In this document: in pieces, positions 25,101-34,578 of the stretch
Numbering within the stretch: the stretch's first letter is position 1
How the letters are laid out: each line of letters starts with the position of its first letter
From: Cliona cf. orientalis
Taxonomy: Eukaryota > Porifera > Demospongiae > Clionaida > Clionaidae
DNA: 64,000 nucleotides
Direction of reading: 5' to 3'
Assembly: GCA_963930775.1 (NCBI GenBank)
Contig: OZ005696.1
Span: 7,688,001 to 7,752,000, forward strand
Notes under the pieces: model-generated
The model's database searches: none
What the model was told of the DNA's origin: nothing
The model's input: only the letters and a program-made list of their open reading frames with translations
Made by a program: the position numbers and the translations under genes

Positions 25101-26924
25101 ATAACCAAGCTCCGGTCCTCTGTATTATATCAGAGTGCAGCGTTAAAAGTCTTCAGGTCCAAGAATTAAGGAAACAAATGTTTGTGTTCGATATTTCAAC
25201 CAAGTTTAAGCAAACAGCAGCGGCCGGGGTGGGGGGTGTGTGTGTATACTTATCCTTTAGCTCTAGCTGCTTCCCGGCGTCTCCTAGCTTGTGATTTAGC
25301 CTTTTTAGCTCCGTACCTGTCAGGTGGACAGCCAAACCTACGTAGCTAGCTCCTATGCCTGTGAGATGGTGTTTGTGTAACAGCTAGCAATAGTTATTTT
25401 TGGGAGGTGTTGAAACCGTCAATGTGCAATTTTTAGTATGCATTTTATATGGTGGGGGGTGTGGATGTGAGAGAAAGGAAATTCCTTGTGAATTTAGAGG
25501 CTGATTACTTTTTGTGGGTAGCAAAATATAATATTCTTGTGTTGATCTTCTCAGGCTAAACTTTGAGATAATATTATTGTAGCGAAGATTTTATCATTTC
25601 TAAACAGGACATACATTGAATGGATGAAGTGAGAAATTGATTTATTAGCCTCTCCTGTGTAAAGAAAGAGGGAGATAGAGAGAGAGGGGGGGGGGGGTGG
25701 AGGGAGAGATAGAGAGAGAGGGGAGGGGGAGGGAAAGAGAGAGATGTGGGGTGGGGGGACAAGATTGAGAGAGTGGCAATTTGGGACCACACAATTCTCT
25801 GCAGCATAGTCTAGTGCACCAGAGGTATGGCGCATGTCTGTGCTCCTCTGATCTTTCCTCCATTCCTCACCTCTCACTCCCCCACCTCCCGTCTGATCGC
25901 CTGACTCTTCATCACTTTACCAACTCAACACTATTATAACAACTCAACACCATAATAGTAGTATACTATCAATTTTCTGCATACCAAGCCGCACTATTAG
26001 CAGGCACGGCTAGTACATACTAGATGAGGTACATATGTATGTAGGTACTGTATGTGTATAATAATATTATACTGTTGGCATCACTAGTGACGTTAGGGTA
26101 TGCTTGGGCTCCTCTGGCACATTCCCCCCACTTACTGGATGATGAGGAAACCAATAAAATGGAAGGGATTAGCTTACACCTGCCCATTTTTGTTTAATTG
26201 AGTAGATATTTGGGTCTCAGTCCTGCAATTTTTTTATCACCCAGATAAACAACCTGCTGGTATCATCATCATCATGAGGTGCTCTAAATCATTTTTAGCA
26301 TAATCTCGTTTTGTATTGTGCCAAACCTACTGACTGCAGCTGTGTATACGCCATTGTGGGGATTACAATTATAGCTACCCTTGTTTAGAGAGGCAATCTG
26401 ATCATGTGCGTGACACTGCGTGTACACACATGGATGATTATAATATTATTATTATGGTTAAAATTGTCCTAATCTGCAGCTAGCTAAATCTCTATCTCTC
26501 TCTTTTCTCTTTCTCTCTCCCTCCCTCCCTTCCCTCCCTCTGTCCCTTCTCCCTCTCTCTGTCTCCCCCCCCCCCTCTCTCTCTCCCTCCCTCCCTACCC
26601 CCCTCCTCCACAGCAACCTCTCCTGACACTCATCATCTTCTCTCCTCCTCCTCCACCTCCTGGGAGGATCCCTCTACCGCAGCTGCTGCCAGGAGGCTAA
26701 CCAAGAGTGTCACCGTCACGCCGTCTCGCGAGACCAGCACCCAATCTCGCTCGTCCCAACGCCGCGTCCCTCCGCCGCTCGAGATGTCCCCTCTAATTAT
26801 GGACATGGATTCTGACACGCCCACTACCGGTGGGGACGAGGAGGATGTGGACGTGTTTGGGTCCAGTGGGCGGGGTCGCAGTGGCGGCGGTGTGCCGTAT
26901 GTACCACCGGAGACACCGGTTTAA
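3370..26924 (+). CDS. Unrecognised multi-exon gene, 3' portion (5' end unresolved)
   Basis: Six plus-strand exons (3726-3834, 3928-3990, 4129-4325, 13461-13519, 22718-22926, 26614-26924) have consensus splice sites and phases that agree at every junction. They total 948 bases, or 315 residues plus TAA. A further exon ending at 3575 (reading ...VPGDKAFKSK) joins in phase, but its start is unclear. I do not recognise the family. The N-terminal part contains IRERLIRDFGFIDHLC, THWYRMKAFDEATNF and FGEPQFEEFSSLLKQLQ and looks helical. The last two exons are Ser/Pro/Arg-rich and probably disordered, ending in VPYVPPETPV. No signal peptide or membrane segment is evident in the secure part. Introns of 9.1, 9.2 and 3.7 kb hold many repeats. 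The gene converges on the IRF gene. Confidence 0.7.
3474..3575 (+). CDS. Possible upstream exon of the unrecognised gene
   Basis: The donor (AAG followed by GTGTGT) and phase fit the next exon, giving ...RFKSHVPGDKAFKSK then RIRERLIRD. The acceptor is ambiguous: CAG ends at 3369 (GGTTTAG), 3473 (TGTTCCAG) and 3551 (TGTTCCAG). A different frame of 3370-3537 is also open and protein-like. The true start cannot be set from the sequence alone. Confidence 0.4.
3726..3834 (+). CDS. Exon b of the unrecognised gene
   Basis: The exon is bounded by TGTTGCAG and GTGAGG. It encodes RIRERLIRDFGFIDHLC followed by a segment ending in MLGASK. It starts in phase 0 and ends with one extra base that completes the first codon of the next exon. 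Confidence 0.7.
3928..3990 (+). CDS. Exon c of the unrecognised gene
   Basis: A 63-base exon between ATTACAG and GTAGGT. It encodes EGSTFPTHWYRMKAFDEATN and the following Phe. Both ends are split codons that match the neighbouring exons. Confidence 0.7.
4129..4325 (+). CDS. Exon d of the unrecognised gene
   Basis: The acceptor follows a long C/T tract (about 4068-4128) and the donor is GTGAGC. The exon reads VSSNLDVVVGLSSS, then a Ser/Pro run, PEFLSQLQVQGSL, and ends SDLYNRARHKDG in phase 0. Confidence 0.7.
7538..8094. repeat. Direct tandem duplication, two copies with period about 278 bp
   Basis: Copy 1 (about 7538-7816) and copy 2 (about 7821-8094) share AAACAAACAAGGATATGAGT near the start and TTCCCAAGAATCAT at the end. 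Scattered substitutions and a few small indels separate them. Each copy encloses a degraded inverted-repeat element, from about GTATTGCGGGAAACTTTCG to AAAGTTTCCCGCCATACGG, related to the CCGTATAGCGGG family. Confidence 0.8.
9620..9843. mobile_element. Fold-back element, 224 bp, TA-flanked, CCGTATAG family
   Basis: The left end reads TACCGTATAGCCGGAAATAT and the right end is roughly its reverse complement, ending ATAATATGGTA. The interior repeats the words AATTTGGCGGTT and AACCGCCAAATT in both orientations, so most of the element can fold back. The flanking TA bases fit a TA target duplication, as in Tc1/mariner-type elements. There is no ORF. Confidence 0.65.
10727..10747. repeat. Poly-C/poly-G run
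   Basis: A homopolymer C tract of about 20 bases. Similar tracts occur near 36217-36243 (G), 45579-45601 (C), 49383-49402 (C) and 60731-60748 (G). Confidence 0.8.
10912..11449. repeat. Tandem array of three units (175 and 194 bp periods)
   Basis: Units begin GAGGCC(T/C)GAGG at 10912, 11087 and 11281. Each contains AGCATCCT(G/A)AGCAAAGCAAA, then GACCAATCAGATTCCTGAC, a variable run of TACAATACCT repeats, and closes with GTGAT(C/T)(T/C)GATTGGTCA. The CCAATCAGAT and ATCTGATTGG words form an inverted pair within each unit. Unit length varies mainly through the TACAATACCT run. Confidence 0.8.
12549..12586. repeat. (TACA)n microsatellite
   Basis: About nine tandem CATA/TACA units lie in the large intron of the plus-strand gene. 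Confidence 0.85.
13461..13519 (+). CDS. Exon e of the unrecognised gene (59 bp)
   Basis: The acceptor is TTTTTTTCCAG and the donor GTAAGG. It encodes EFGEPQFEEFSSLLKQLQN plus two bases (AT). Those bases combine with the first G of the exon at 22718 to give Met. This phase match across a 9.2-kb intron is what links the two halves of the gene. Confidence 0.65.
13526..13650. repeat. GA-rich purine tract just after a splice donor
   Basis: An imperfect (GA)n/(GGGA)n tract with a G run at about 13586-13598 begins within 10 bases of the donor at 13520. On the sense strand of the host gene it is purine-rich. Confidence 0.8.
20536..20574. repeat. (GT)n microsatellite
   Basis: An almost uninterrupted GT run of about 39 bases. 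Shorter GT runs follow at 21021-21048 and 22113-22141. Confidence 0.9.
22718..22926 (+). CDS. Exon f of the unrecognised gene
   Basis: The acceptor is AACAATGCAG and the donor GTTAGT. It encodes a Ser/Arg/Gly-rich stretch followed by IPELKEEPQRIASIGSEIII and GYGRHQHLHEQTSLEPLI, then one base carried to the last exon. The last 21 bases, including the donor, are copied in a 194-bp tandem duplication that continues into the intron. Confidence 0.7.
22906..23293. repeat. Near-perfect 194-bp tandem duplication spanning an exon end and splice donor
   Basis: Copy 1 is 22906-23099 and copy 2 is 23100-23293. I see no differences between them. The unit starts with the last 21 bases of the exon (GTCTCTAGAGCCTCTCATAG) and its donor GTTAGT. 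A second intact-looking 5' splice site therefore lies 194 bases downstream. Inside each unit a weaker half-period repeat is visible (TAGGTTA...GTCAATTTA...TTGT). Confidence 0.85.
22927..26613 (+). other. Intron of 3.7 kb
   Basis: Holds the second copy of the 194-bp duplication, the 21-bp hairpin, a GA tract near 25670-25745 and a long C/T tract (about 26495-26613) running into the acceptor. No additional exon is apparent. Confidence 0.55.
23771..23830. other. Perfect 21-bp hairpin with 18-base loop in an intron
   Basis: The left arm (23771-23791, starting ACCTTAGATGATTTCC) and the right arm (23810-23830) are exact reverse complements. The loop is CTGCGGTGCAGTTAGAGC. Pairing can extend outward through TACGT/ACGTA after a two-base bulge. 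It could be a small-RNA precursor on either strand, or the remnant of a fold-back element. No target duplication is evident. Confidence 0.6.
26614..26924 (+). CDS. Terminal exon of the unrecognised gene
   Basis: The acceptor follows about 100 bases of C/T-rich sequence. The exon completes an Ala codon, then reads a Ser/Thr/Arg-rich stretch with RRLTKSVTVTPSRETSTQSR, an acidic patch GDEEDVDVFG, and the C-terminus VPYVPPETPV before TAA at 26922-26924. Probably an intrinsically disordered tail with several potential phosphorylation sites. Confidence 0.7.
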
Positions 26925-27373
26925 AAGAAAAAGAACATCCATGTACTAATCTTATTTTGAACAGCTCATTCAGTATAGTGTATTGTAAACAGAGTAGGTA
27001 AGTACTTAAATTCATCATCCAAACTGACTAGTTGTACTATAATTATTATATTAAACTTGCTTCTTTCTTAGCCCACCCCCTAAAGTTTATTCAAACTATC
27101 AGTTCAATTACAATGAACCTTGTTCTTCCTCTGGTCTATGCAGTTTCTTAGACTTGTATTGTTTGTATTATTAGTTTTTCAGTTCATCATTAAAAAGATT
27201 TTCATCACCGTGAACACAGTATTAATATATACCCTGTATATACCACGGCTTTGACTGTGTATGACAGTGCACGTCTGCTGTGAATCGCGTGTGTCGTTCA
27301 ACACAGCTTCATTGGGAGCCTAGCCCACATTCAAGTCAATGGCCATTCACTCGCTGCTCTGCCATGGGATGTA

Positions 27374-27379
27374 AATAAA
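27374..27379 (+). terminator. Candidate polyadenylation signal AATAAA
   Basis: AATAAA lies 450 bases after the stop of the plus-strand gene. Nearer ATTAAA variants occur at about 27047 and 27189, so the cleavage site is not certain. Confidence 0.35.
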
Positions 27380-28670
27380 CGTACAGTCTCTCTGTTTTCA
27401 AAACAAAACCTTGTTCAAAAGTTGTATTATACGCATAATATTATATGTACGCATAAAAATATTATAAAGTATAGCACATATGGTATTGTTTCCCTCCAAG
27501 CGATAAGGTTAGATTTGTATACCCATACTACACATTGTACATAACATGGATATTGTACACTTACATAATGTAAATAAGCGGTAATATAGGTACTACTACA
27601 ACAGTGGAGTCCCTCCAATGTGAATATTTACCTCTCTGATTTAAACACTGTCCCAGCTATTGACAGAAAAGTGCATAAAACAGGCCCTGAAATGATGTCC
27701 CTATAATTATATCAAGTACTGGGGTTCCCACTTCACTACATGCCATTGTATAGGTCATAATCATTAATTCTCTGCAAGAAACAATAATAGATCTAGAGAA
27801 CTTTCACTGACACAACCCGACGTCACAAGTGGATGGATGATTTGATAATAATTACCGTATGTAGTACTCGCATAACTACGCACGTGCATGGTATCGTTCT
27901 TGCATATATGCTTTATACAATCAGCTCTTGTACGTATAATATTACATAGCTATAGATGCATGTCCCACTCATACCTAGCAATAAAAGTACTCTTGGCATA
28001 ATATTATTATGTCATTGTGCAGCTCTTCGTATCAACGAAGGACAAAAACTACTATTGCGCACTAGCTCATGCTTGCTTTGTCGCTTAATTGATTCAGTTG
28101 AATTGAATTGTAAAATTTTTTTTTTGTATATAGAATAGTTGACAAAAGCAATGGCATAATTACAGTAGTATAGCATAATAAATGAAATGGTTAGCAACAC
28201 AAGAGGTATATTATAAGTAGCTAGTAGTTGTTAAAGAAAAAAAAGCATTTGGGGTCATGAAGTTTTATACAAATTTTCAATGAAGAAACACAAAAATGAA
28301 ATGGTTGTCTTGTTTACGCAGTATTGTAGATAGTATATTGGTTAAATAAAAGAATGATGCGTACAAAAATACTATTTATGAGCATGGGGATTGAACCAAA
28401 AAAAGTATAAAAAATATAAAGTTTGCTTATGGTTATTAAAATTATTAATGAACACGTACACACACACACAAAATGAAATAAAGTACAATGCATACATTTG
28501 AAGATCGCTATACAAACGTAAAAGTATTAAAATGTTACGAACACGCACACACACGTGCATGCTAAGGCAGGCAATTTAGCTCTCGATCAAGATATGAAAG
28601 TTCTTACAAGAGAAAGCCGGCGGTTTTTCTGGTTAAATTTCTCGTTAGATGATATTATGGTCACTGGTCG

Positions 28671-28676
28671 TTTATT
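28671..28676 (-). terminator. Candidate IRF polyadenylation signal
   Basis: TTTATT on the plus strand gives AATAAA on the IRF strand, 280 bases after the IRF stop codon. It would give a short 3' UTR. Confidence 0.4.
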
Positions 28677-28955
28677 GCAATGGTTCAATCGGAGTTGAGT
28701 CGGGATTGGAGGCAGGAGGCATTTTCTTCACTGGAACCAAACAACAAAAAACTAACAAAAAACTAAAACTAGAAGACTTAAGAATAAAGTCAACAAATAC
28801 TCCCAATATGAGAGAACTAAAAAAACGTTCACATAGTGAACAATGTTAAAAAAAAATTGTGAAGAGAGAGAAAAAAAATCAAACGAGAGAGAGAGAGAGA
28901 GAGGAAAGAGAGAGAGAGGAGGAGAAACTAAGCTACCTATGACACTTAAAATGTT

Positions 28956-29770
28956 TTACACCTGGATACCATGATTGTTGAGAAAAGCCTCTGCCTCCAT
29001 ATCGAACGAATTTGGTTGATCAATCATGACCGAGTCAGGAAGATCAATGAGCAGGTCCTGAGTCACGGCGTGGGTCAGGCCAATGGCGTCAATCTCGTGC
29101 CTCGCCTGGGCGTGAGTGATGACAATCGAGATGAGATTCTGGGTCACATGACGGCCCCTCCCCCAGTTCTGTCCGAGTCCAAGGATAACGTAAGGTGTGG
29201 GGGACTGTGAGTGGACGAGGGCATAGTGCTCAAGAGCGGGACGGAAGTGATTTCTATAGTCGAAGACCTTCGAGCGAACCTCCTTTTCGAGAGGCTGTGC
29301 CAACTCTGTCGACGAGCTGCCGCAGTAGACAACAGTGCGGCAGAGCGGGGTGACGTAGACGTTACCGTCGGACGCCTCGATGAGTACACCACGTCGCATA
29401 GCGTTGAAGATGTCACGAGCACACGACTGAGGGTGGTTGTCAGGGAGAGTGATGTTCTTTGCCTCGGGGGGTCCGAAGAATCGGATCATCTTCTCATCCT
29501 CTTGCCAAGAGGCGGAGGGAGGGAGGGACTCTTCAGAGGAGAATATTCTGCAGCCATTTTTGCAGTCTAGGTACTCGGTGTGGACTGGAATGGAACCGTA
29601 GAAGATTCGGATCTGGAGCTGGCTTGAAGGGGGTGTGGCAGACATGGGTGGGGTCGGTGGGTGGTCAACGAGGTCGCTAAGAATGTCGACGACTTTGGTG
29701 TCATCAGTAGTTGGCATGGCAGCGGGGCTAGTGCAGGTGGGTGTGGCTACGGAGCTTGGACTGGATGCAT
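28956..29770 (-). CDS. IRF: IRF exon 5, association domain and C-terminus
   Basis: An 815-base terminal exon. After a Thr/Pro-rich lead it carries the whole IRF association domain (SMAD-like beta-sandwich fold in known structures), with recognisable FYGS, KNGCRIF, ALEHYAL, LGLGQNWGRG and LISIVI segments. It ends NNHGIQV and TAA. A single exon for this domain differs from the several exons usual in vertebrate IRFs. Confidence 0.92.
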
Positions 29771-32700
29771 CTGTTTGGGAAGAGAAATAGAGAGGCAAAT
29801 GTGAATAAACTGTTCTAAGTCAGTAAAAGGTGGATGCTTAAGCTTTTAATTTCCCAGGGGTATATTATGGGATAAGAATACTTACTCAGAGAGCATGTGG
29901 AGATGGCAGACTGCAGTGACTGTAGTGGTTGCTGAGGCTCAGACCCTAGGGGGGAGTTCTGCATCTGGGGAGAACCTTGTTGGGCCATCATGGGGGAATG
30001 CTGCTGGGTCATAAGGGGGGAGTTCTGCTGGGAGACAACAGCTGGAGGAGACTGCTGCTGGGCAACCATGGGAGAGTTCTGGGGATTGAGTGGTGAGTTC
30101 TGGGGTTCACCATTGCCAAAGCCACTATCAGGAGAGTCTTGTCTGGTGAGAGCCAGAACCTCTGAGGTGGACTGTACTTGTGTGTGGTGGATGGTGGAGA
30201 TAGAGGCTGAGGATGGTTGTTGCTGCTGGTGATGGGCAGCTGGGGCTTCCCGTATGTGACTGTCATAGTAGTTGGACTGTAGAGTGAGAGAGAGAGAGAG
30301 ATGTAAAACATCATAGCTAAAAAAAGAAATACATGTACTGTACATGTACATAGTCCCTCTAACCCATTTAGAGCTTCTTGGTATTGTGTATTCCTATGTC
30401 TTGACTTAAATCCACCCACTTTAGAGGCATCTCTCTACACAAATCTGAGTTATCACAAACCCCCTACCCTCCACCCCCCACCCAAGCTAGTTATGACAAT
30501 CGCAGAAACCTACACAAAGCAGATGCAATACTTTCAACTAGGGGGGAAAGCCTCCCCTGGCTGATGGATACTAGGATAACACTACAGGTCATAGAAGATA
30601 GCCACTAGGGGGAAAAGGCCACTGCCAGCTAAGCACAAGTTTCTATACTACTGTACTGTACCTGATGGTTGTCTATATTGTTAGGCCTCTTTGTATTGTG
30701 AGCCAGTTGAGAGGCCAGCTCCAAAAGGAGAGTGGTGAGTAAGCTTTATCTGTAACTACTCTTGCTACCATTGTTTAGATCACATTGGGGTACCCTCCCA
30801 TCGCCCCCCAAGACCAGATAAAGGCCACAGTGTTTTGCTAAGAGCAGGATGCCTCCTAGCCCACAAGATAGCACTGGACAAAGCACCTCACTTCAGGTGG
30901 GGAGACTCGCTGTCTGCTAGCACCTACTATTGGTCATCCTAGAAGCCCCACGAAGGCCGGCTTACGCCAGGGGAAATCCTTCCTCATACCAAAGCATACC
31001 TAATTAGCTAGGCCAGAGCTGGTACACAAACTCAGGGAGGCCCTACTAAAATTCTATTAAAAGCCACAGACATCCTGCACAGGAGCCAGCACAACTGAGG
31101 TCAGGGATGGGGACTCACCCCTCTAAGAATTCCCAGTATTCACTGGCTAGCTAGCTACTTAGTGTGTGTAGGAGAGAACTTAGCTAAAATTCACTACAGG
31201 TCTATCCTTTTTTGCTTTTTTTTTGTTTCTGAGGAGCAATTAGTGAGCAGAAAAACATTGATCACTCAAGAGAAATCATAAAGTGTTAGCAGTGTGAGCT
31301 GAAGTCCCCTTCAAATATTTAAGGGTAAACATAAGAGCACCTAAACAGACTCCTACTGGTCACAAGCCTGCCATACTGCACATGTGATCTGCCTTAAAAA
31401 GCGTCCAAAATTGTCCACTCCACCCAGCCAAGAGTCAGGTGGACTGGTTCGATCTTCCCTCATCTAACAAACACAAACAATTACTAATCATTCCCAACTG
31501 ATGTATCCAGCTAGCCCCAGAGCAAGATAGCTAGCTATCTACACAAACACTGTTGTTTATATGGGTCCAGCTATATTATACTTGGAATGGACCTTTATTA
31601 TGTAAACTCCTAAAGCCAGGTACCAGGCTCAAAAGGGGCACGAAAAAATCCATCTCCAGAAACAGGGAGTGTCAGTGCGAGCAGCGTGTTGTTTGTATTT
31701 CGCACAAGCTACGCACTGCATAGGCTGGCACTAAATAACAGTTTTTTTTGCATACCCTATACTATTTCTAACCAGGCCCTCATTGAAAAGTGTAAACCCA
31801 ATACTTTTACCAGTCCCAAGACAAAATACACCTCCACAACTGCACACCCTCTGAATCTTAATTAAGTCACAATCTTAAAAACCTATTTCCACCCACCCCC
31901 AACTCTGCATACCTCACTCATGTGTCTGTCCTGCATGTTTCTGCCCGTCGAGGAGATGCTCGATGAGTAGGCAGTGGACGGCTCGACAATGTGACCAGTG
32001 CACGTACTGGGCATGCTCAGTGATGCGGGGGGAGGTGGCAGTGGGACGAGGTAGCTCGAAGAAGGCATCTGCATGCAGCTCGAGACGGAGCCTGGTCCGC
32101 AGGGGTACTCCATTTTGATTGGTGTGAAGGGAGGGGTGTAGAGGGACGACTCGGTGCCTGTTACTGGTGGCGTTGGGGTGGTGTAGGGGTTGTGGTGCTG
32201 GCTCATCATGTGGTGGTATCCTGATAGCCCTTGACTGTAGGCTAGCATTCCTGTGAAGGAAGGAGGAAGAGGAAAATTAAATACTGGATATGTGATAACA
32301 TTGAGGGTAGCACACACAGATGACTTAAACATGCTCCTGTGTGGTCTCTCTCTCCCTCTCCCTCTCCCTCACTCTCTGTTTCTCTCTCTCCCTCTTTCCT
32401 ATTCTATTCACCTTCTGCACCTGTGGCATAGCTTGTTGGGTAAGGTTCTGCTCTCTGTCTTGCCACTTTCGGTCTGCGTCTTTTGCTTCTGCTTGGTAGA
32501 ACTTTGTAGACACGGCAATCCTCTGTCTGCATATCCTTGATCTCCATGATGTCCTTCAGGCCGTTGATGGCACACCGAAAGTTGATCTTCCAGACAGTAG
32601 GGTCACTGTCCTGCCTGTACTTGCCAGAGTGCATCGCCCATTCACGAAATAGAGCTGCATCCCGTTCCCGATTGTAGCCTCGCTTCTTTGCGTGGATCCA

Positions 32701-33045
32701 TGGGACTTTGAAGACGGTCTTGTCCTCATCTAGCCAGTCAAGGCCGGTAAAGCGACCGCTGTTGATCATCCTGTATATTAAATCAGAAAAAGATTGATGA
32801 GGTGTTACAAATTTTAATACATAATTGCGCTGCATTGCGTGCACGCTAGCAGTGCACGTAGCTTGCTTGCAGTTTGCATTTTCTATTTTTGCTTACCTGA
32901 TCAACCAATCTCTCATGCGCTCGGGGCGCTGATCAGTCTCGCTGCAGTTGCTGATTGGCGAGCGAGTCTCGTGTTCCCCGTCCGAGCTCCCGCTGCGAAC
33001 GCGGTGTAGACTGCTGACAGGAGAGTTTTGAGGTGAAACAGACAT
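28956..33045 (-). CDS. IRF: Interferon regulatory factor (IRF), complete five-exon gene
   Basis: Exons 33045-32897, 32770-32412, 32250-31913, 30276-29886 and 29770-28956 join in phase to 2,052 bases (683 residues plus TAA). The DNA-binding domain spans about residues 43-150. It has the five tryptophans of the IRF pentad (W47, W62, W74, W94, W110) and a basic tail SRSKRRRPK. Residues about 171-412 are Pro/Ser/Gln-rich with repeated NSP motifs. Residues about 464-650 form an IRF association domain starting LQIRIFYGSIPVHT and including LGLGQNWGRGRH and LISIVI. IRFs are nuclear transcription factors that bind GAAA-type elements and dimerise through the association domain. The length exceeds most vertebrate IRFs because of the long linker. 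Which vertebrate paralogue group it is nearest to cannot be told here. Confidence 0.93.
29886..30276 (-). CDS. IRF: IRF exon 4, NSP/Gln-repeat region
   Basis: Encodes residues about 283-413. After a Gln run it has LTRQDSPDSGFGNGEPQNSP and then about eight Ser-Pro dipeptides in NSPL/NSPM/HSPM/GSPQ contexts separated by Gln-rich spacers. It looks like a transactivation or phospho-regulated segment. The acceptor is preceded by a CT run. Confidence 0.85.
30277..31912 (-). other. IRF intron 3 (1.6 kb)
   Basis: The only long IRF intron; the other three are 126, 161 and 115 bases. A CT run (on the IRF strand) precedes the acceptor. No nested gene was seen. A small GC hairpin (AGGGGGGAAAGCCTCCCCT) lies near 30540. 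Confidence 0.6.
31913..32250 (-). CDS. IRF: IRF exon 3, Pro/Ser-rich linker
   Basis: Encodes residues about 171-282, including GYHHMMSQHHNPYTTPTPP, TPPFTPIKMEYP and a proline run. The segment IKMEYP resembles a sumoylation-type psi-K-x-E site (inference). Splice phases match both neighbours. No folded domain is evident. Confidence 0.85.
32412..32770 (-). CDS. IRF: IRF exon 2, bulk of the DNA-binding domain
   Basis: Encodes tryptophans 2-5 in the contexts LDWL, VPWIHAKKRGY, FREWA and TVWKINFRCAING, followed by CRVYKVLPSRSKRRRPK. These match the wing-helix and recognition-helix regions of IRFs. The acceptor is ATATACAG and the donor GTGAAT. Confidence 0.92.
32897..33045 (-). CDS. IRF: IRF exon 1
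   Basis: The start ATG (33045-33043) is followed by MSVSPQNSPVSSLHRVRSGS and ends with RMRDWLIR, which opens the DNA-binding domain with the first pentad tryptophan. The donor is GTAAGC and the Arg codon is split 2+1 with exon 2. Confidence 0.88.
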
Positions 33046-33400
33046 GGTTGGATGTAGATTTTTTTCTTCTTTCGAGTCTTTGAATTAGTGCTCTCTATTA
33101 GCCACTTAGGACACTTTTCTTATAACGAACCTTCGGCGCTTCCCGATCGCAATACAGGGACGCGGCCCTAACCTAGTATGTATTTTTTTTTACTGCCCAA
33201 GGGAGAAAGAGCAATAACTGCTTGGGTTTGAGTGTTTGATGATGCACAGCGGCTTTTATGCTAAGCCCAGCCACACCCGGTAATCCCCTTTCGTACGTGT
33301 TGTGGGCGCGCACGTAATACGCGGGCGCGTAGGTGCCGTGCCGCGATGCCGGATGCGCTAGCGCCATATGCCATAGCGAATACGAGACATTACCGTGAGC
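33046..33400 (-). promoter_or_regulatory. Probable IRF promoter, CpG-rich
   Basis: Upstream of the IRF ATG the DNA becomes locally CpG-rich (for example GGGCGCGCACGTAATACGCG and GCGCTAGCGCC), unlike its surroundings. A TATAAGAAAA word on the minus strand lies about 75 bases before the ATG and could act as a TATA-like element. The transcription start is not determined. Confidence 0.4.
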
Positions 33401-34578
33401 AAATTTTAGTATAGATAAGTTGAAGTTGAATCACTCACTCCGAGGCTCATGATCAGACTTAGATTATAGCGGCACCAAATTAATGCGAAAATTATACTAA
33501 AATCACTAGTTTTTTTAGGTCAGGTCTTCTAGTTCTACACAGTGTACAGGATTTCAGTGTATCGGATATTATCTAGTAGTCTCGTAAGCGAGACTAGCTA
33601 TGGTACTACTATATTGTACTAGAGATGATTTTGGTTCAAATTTATGCAGTGGATGTGACTACTAGCCTAGCGGGCTTCGTGCATGCAATGATGCGTAGCC
33701 TCAGCTCGTATAATATTATAGTCATCACACAGAGCTCGAGACTTAGTTGCAATTATTGATCCTGAGATACTAAGTCTTTTAATTTACCTTTCCGTTTCAT
33801 ACAACTCAGATAGCTAGCCTTTGCAGCAGGCACATAAAATTATACGGTATGCGTGAAACATGCATGCATACATGCACAAGAGCCGAATAATCTACACAAA
33901 ATTTATGTTATTATTGTACTAATCTTGATGATCCATGCATGGCCACGCAATAGCAGATCGCGATCGTTATCTACTGCAGAATAATAATATTATTATTGGT
34001 GCACCAATATTATAATGTTATAGTTATGTACAATAATTAATGTAATAGTACTAGTAGGATAATATTATAAGTCTATGATACAATGCATACGATTTTTAAT
34101 AATGTCTACATGAAATTGCAGAATGTCAGCAGCTATAATAATTATTATTATAATACTGGAAATTTTCACGACTTTGTATATTATATAATTGCATCATCAT
34201 ATCGGGTCAAGATACGCAATAATGCTTCAATTGCAATTCTTAAATTTTAATATCCGCACCACACGATCACTTCAAGGTGATGTAATGTAGTAAAATAATA
34301 TTATTATTATCATAACAACAGGTTGAATGAAGGTGGGTACATGTATTCATCATGAAGCAATCAGTACAAAACAAACAGCAAAAATTAAAACACAATATAC
34401 CCAGAATGGACATAATCAAGTAGTTCATTATTGTATCAAATTTGCAATCTATTATATTCAAGAAAAAAAAAGGTCCATAAATTTGCGACTAAAGCCGAAA
34501 AATTCCAAGAGCATCACATTACAGTAGAGAGCTATTATTATCAAAAAGTTAGATAGATAGCAAGCAATGGCATCTCTC
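33401..34578. other. Intergenic region and vigilin 3' UTR
   Basis: About 1.2 kb between the IRF promoter and the vigilin stop codon. It contains a TAGTCTCGTAAGCGAGACTA palindrome at 33577-33596, an AT-rich inverted repeat around GGTGCACC (33980-34016), and an ATTAAA on the vigilin strand near 34246-34251 that could serve polyadenylation. Confidence 0.45.

Larger units (their letters stand above)
26925..28955. other. Intergenic region between two convergent genes
   Basis: Contains the presumed 3' UTRs of the plus-strand gene and of IRF, candidate polyadenylation signals on both strands, and a GA tract at about 28884-28919 next to the IRF stop. I see no other gene in it. Confidence 0.5.

Noticed and set aside
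28375-28400. tRNA-like T-arm word GGTTCAATCCCC on the minus strand
   Set aside because: No A box, acceptor stem or cloverleaf could be built around it.
29144-29570. Open frames overlapping IRF exon 5 in other frames
   Set aside because: They are by-products of the GC-rich IRF coding exon, which has domain and splice support.
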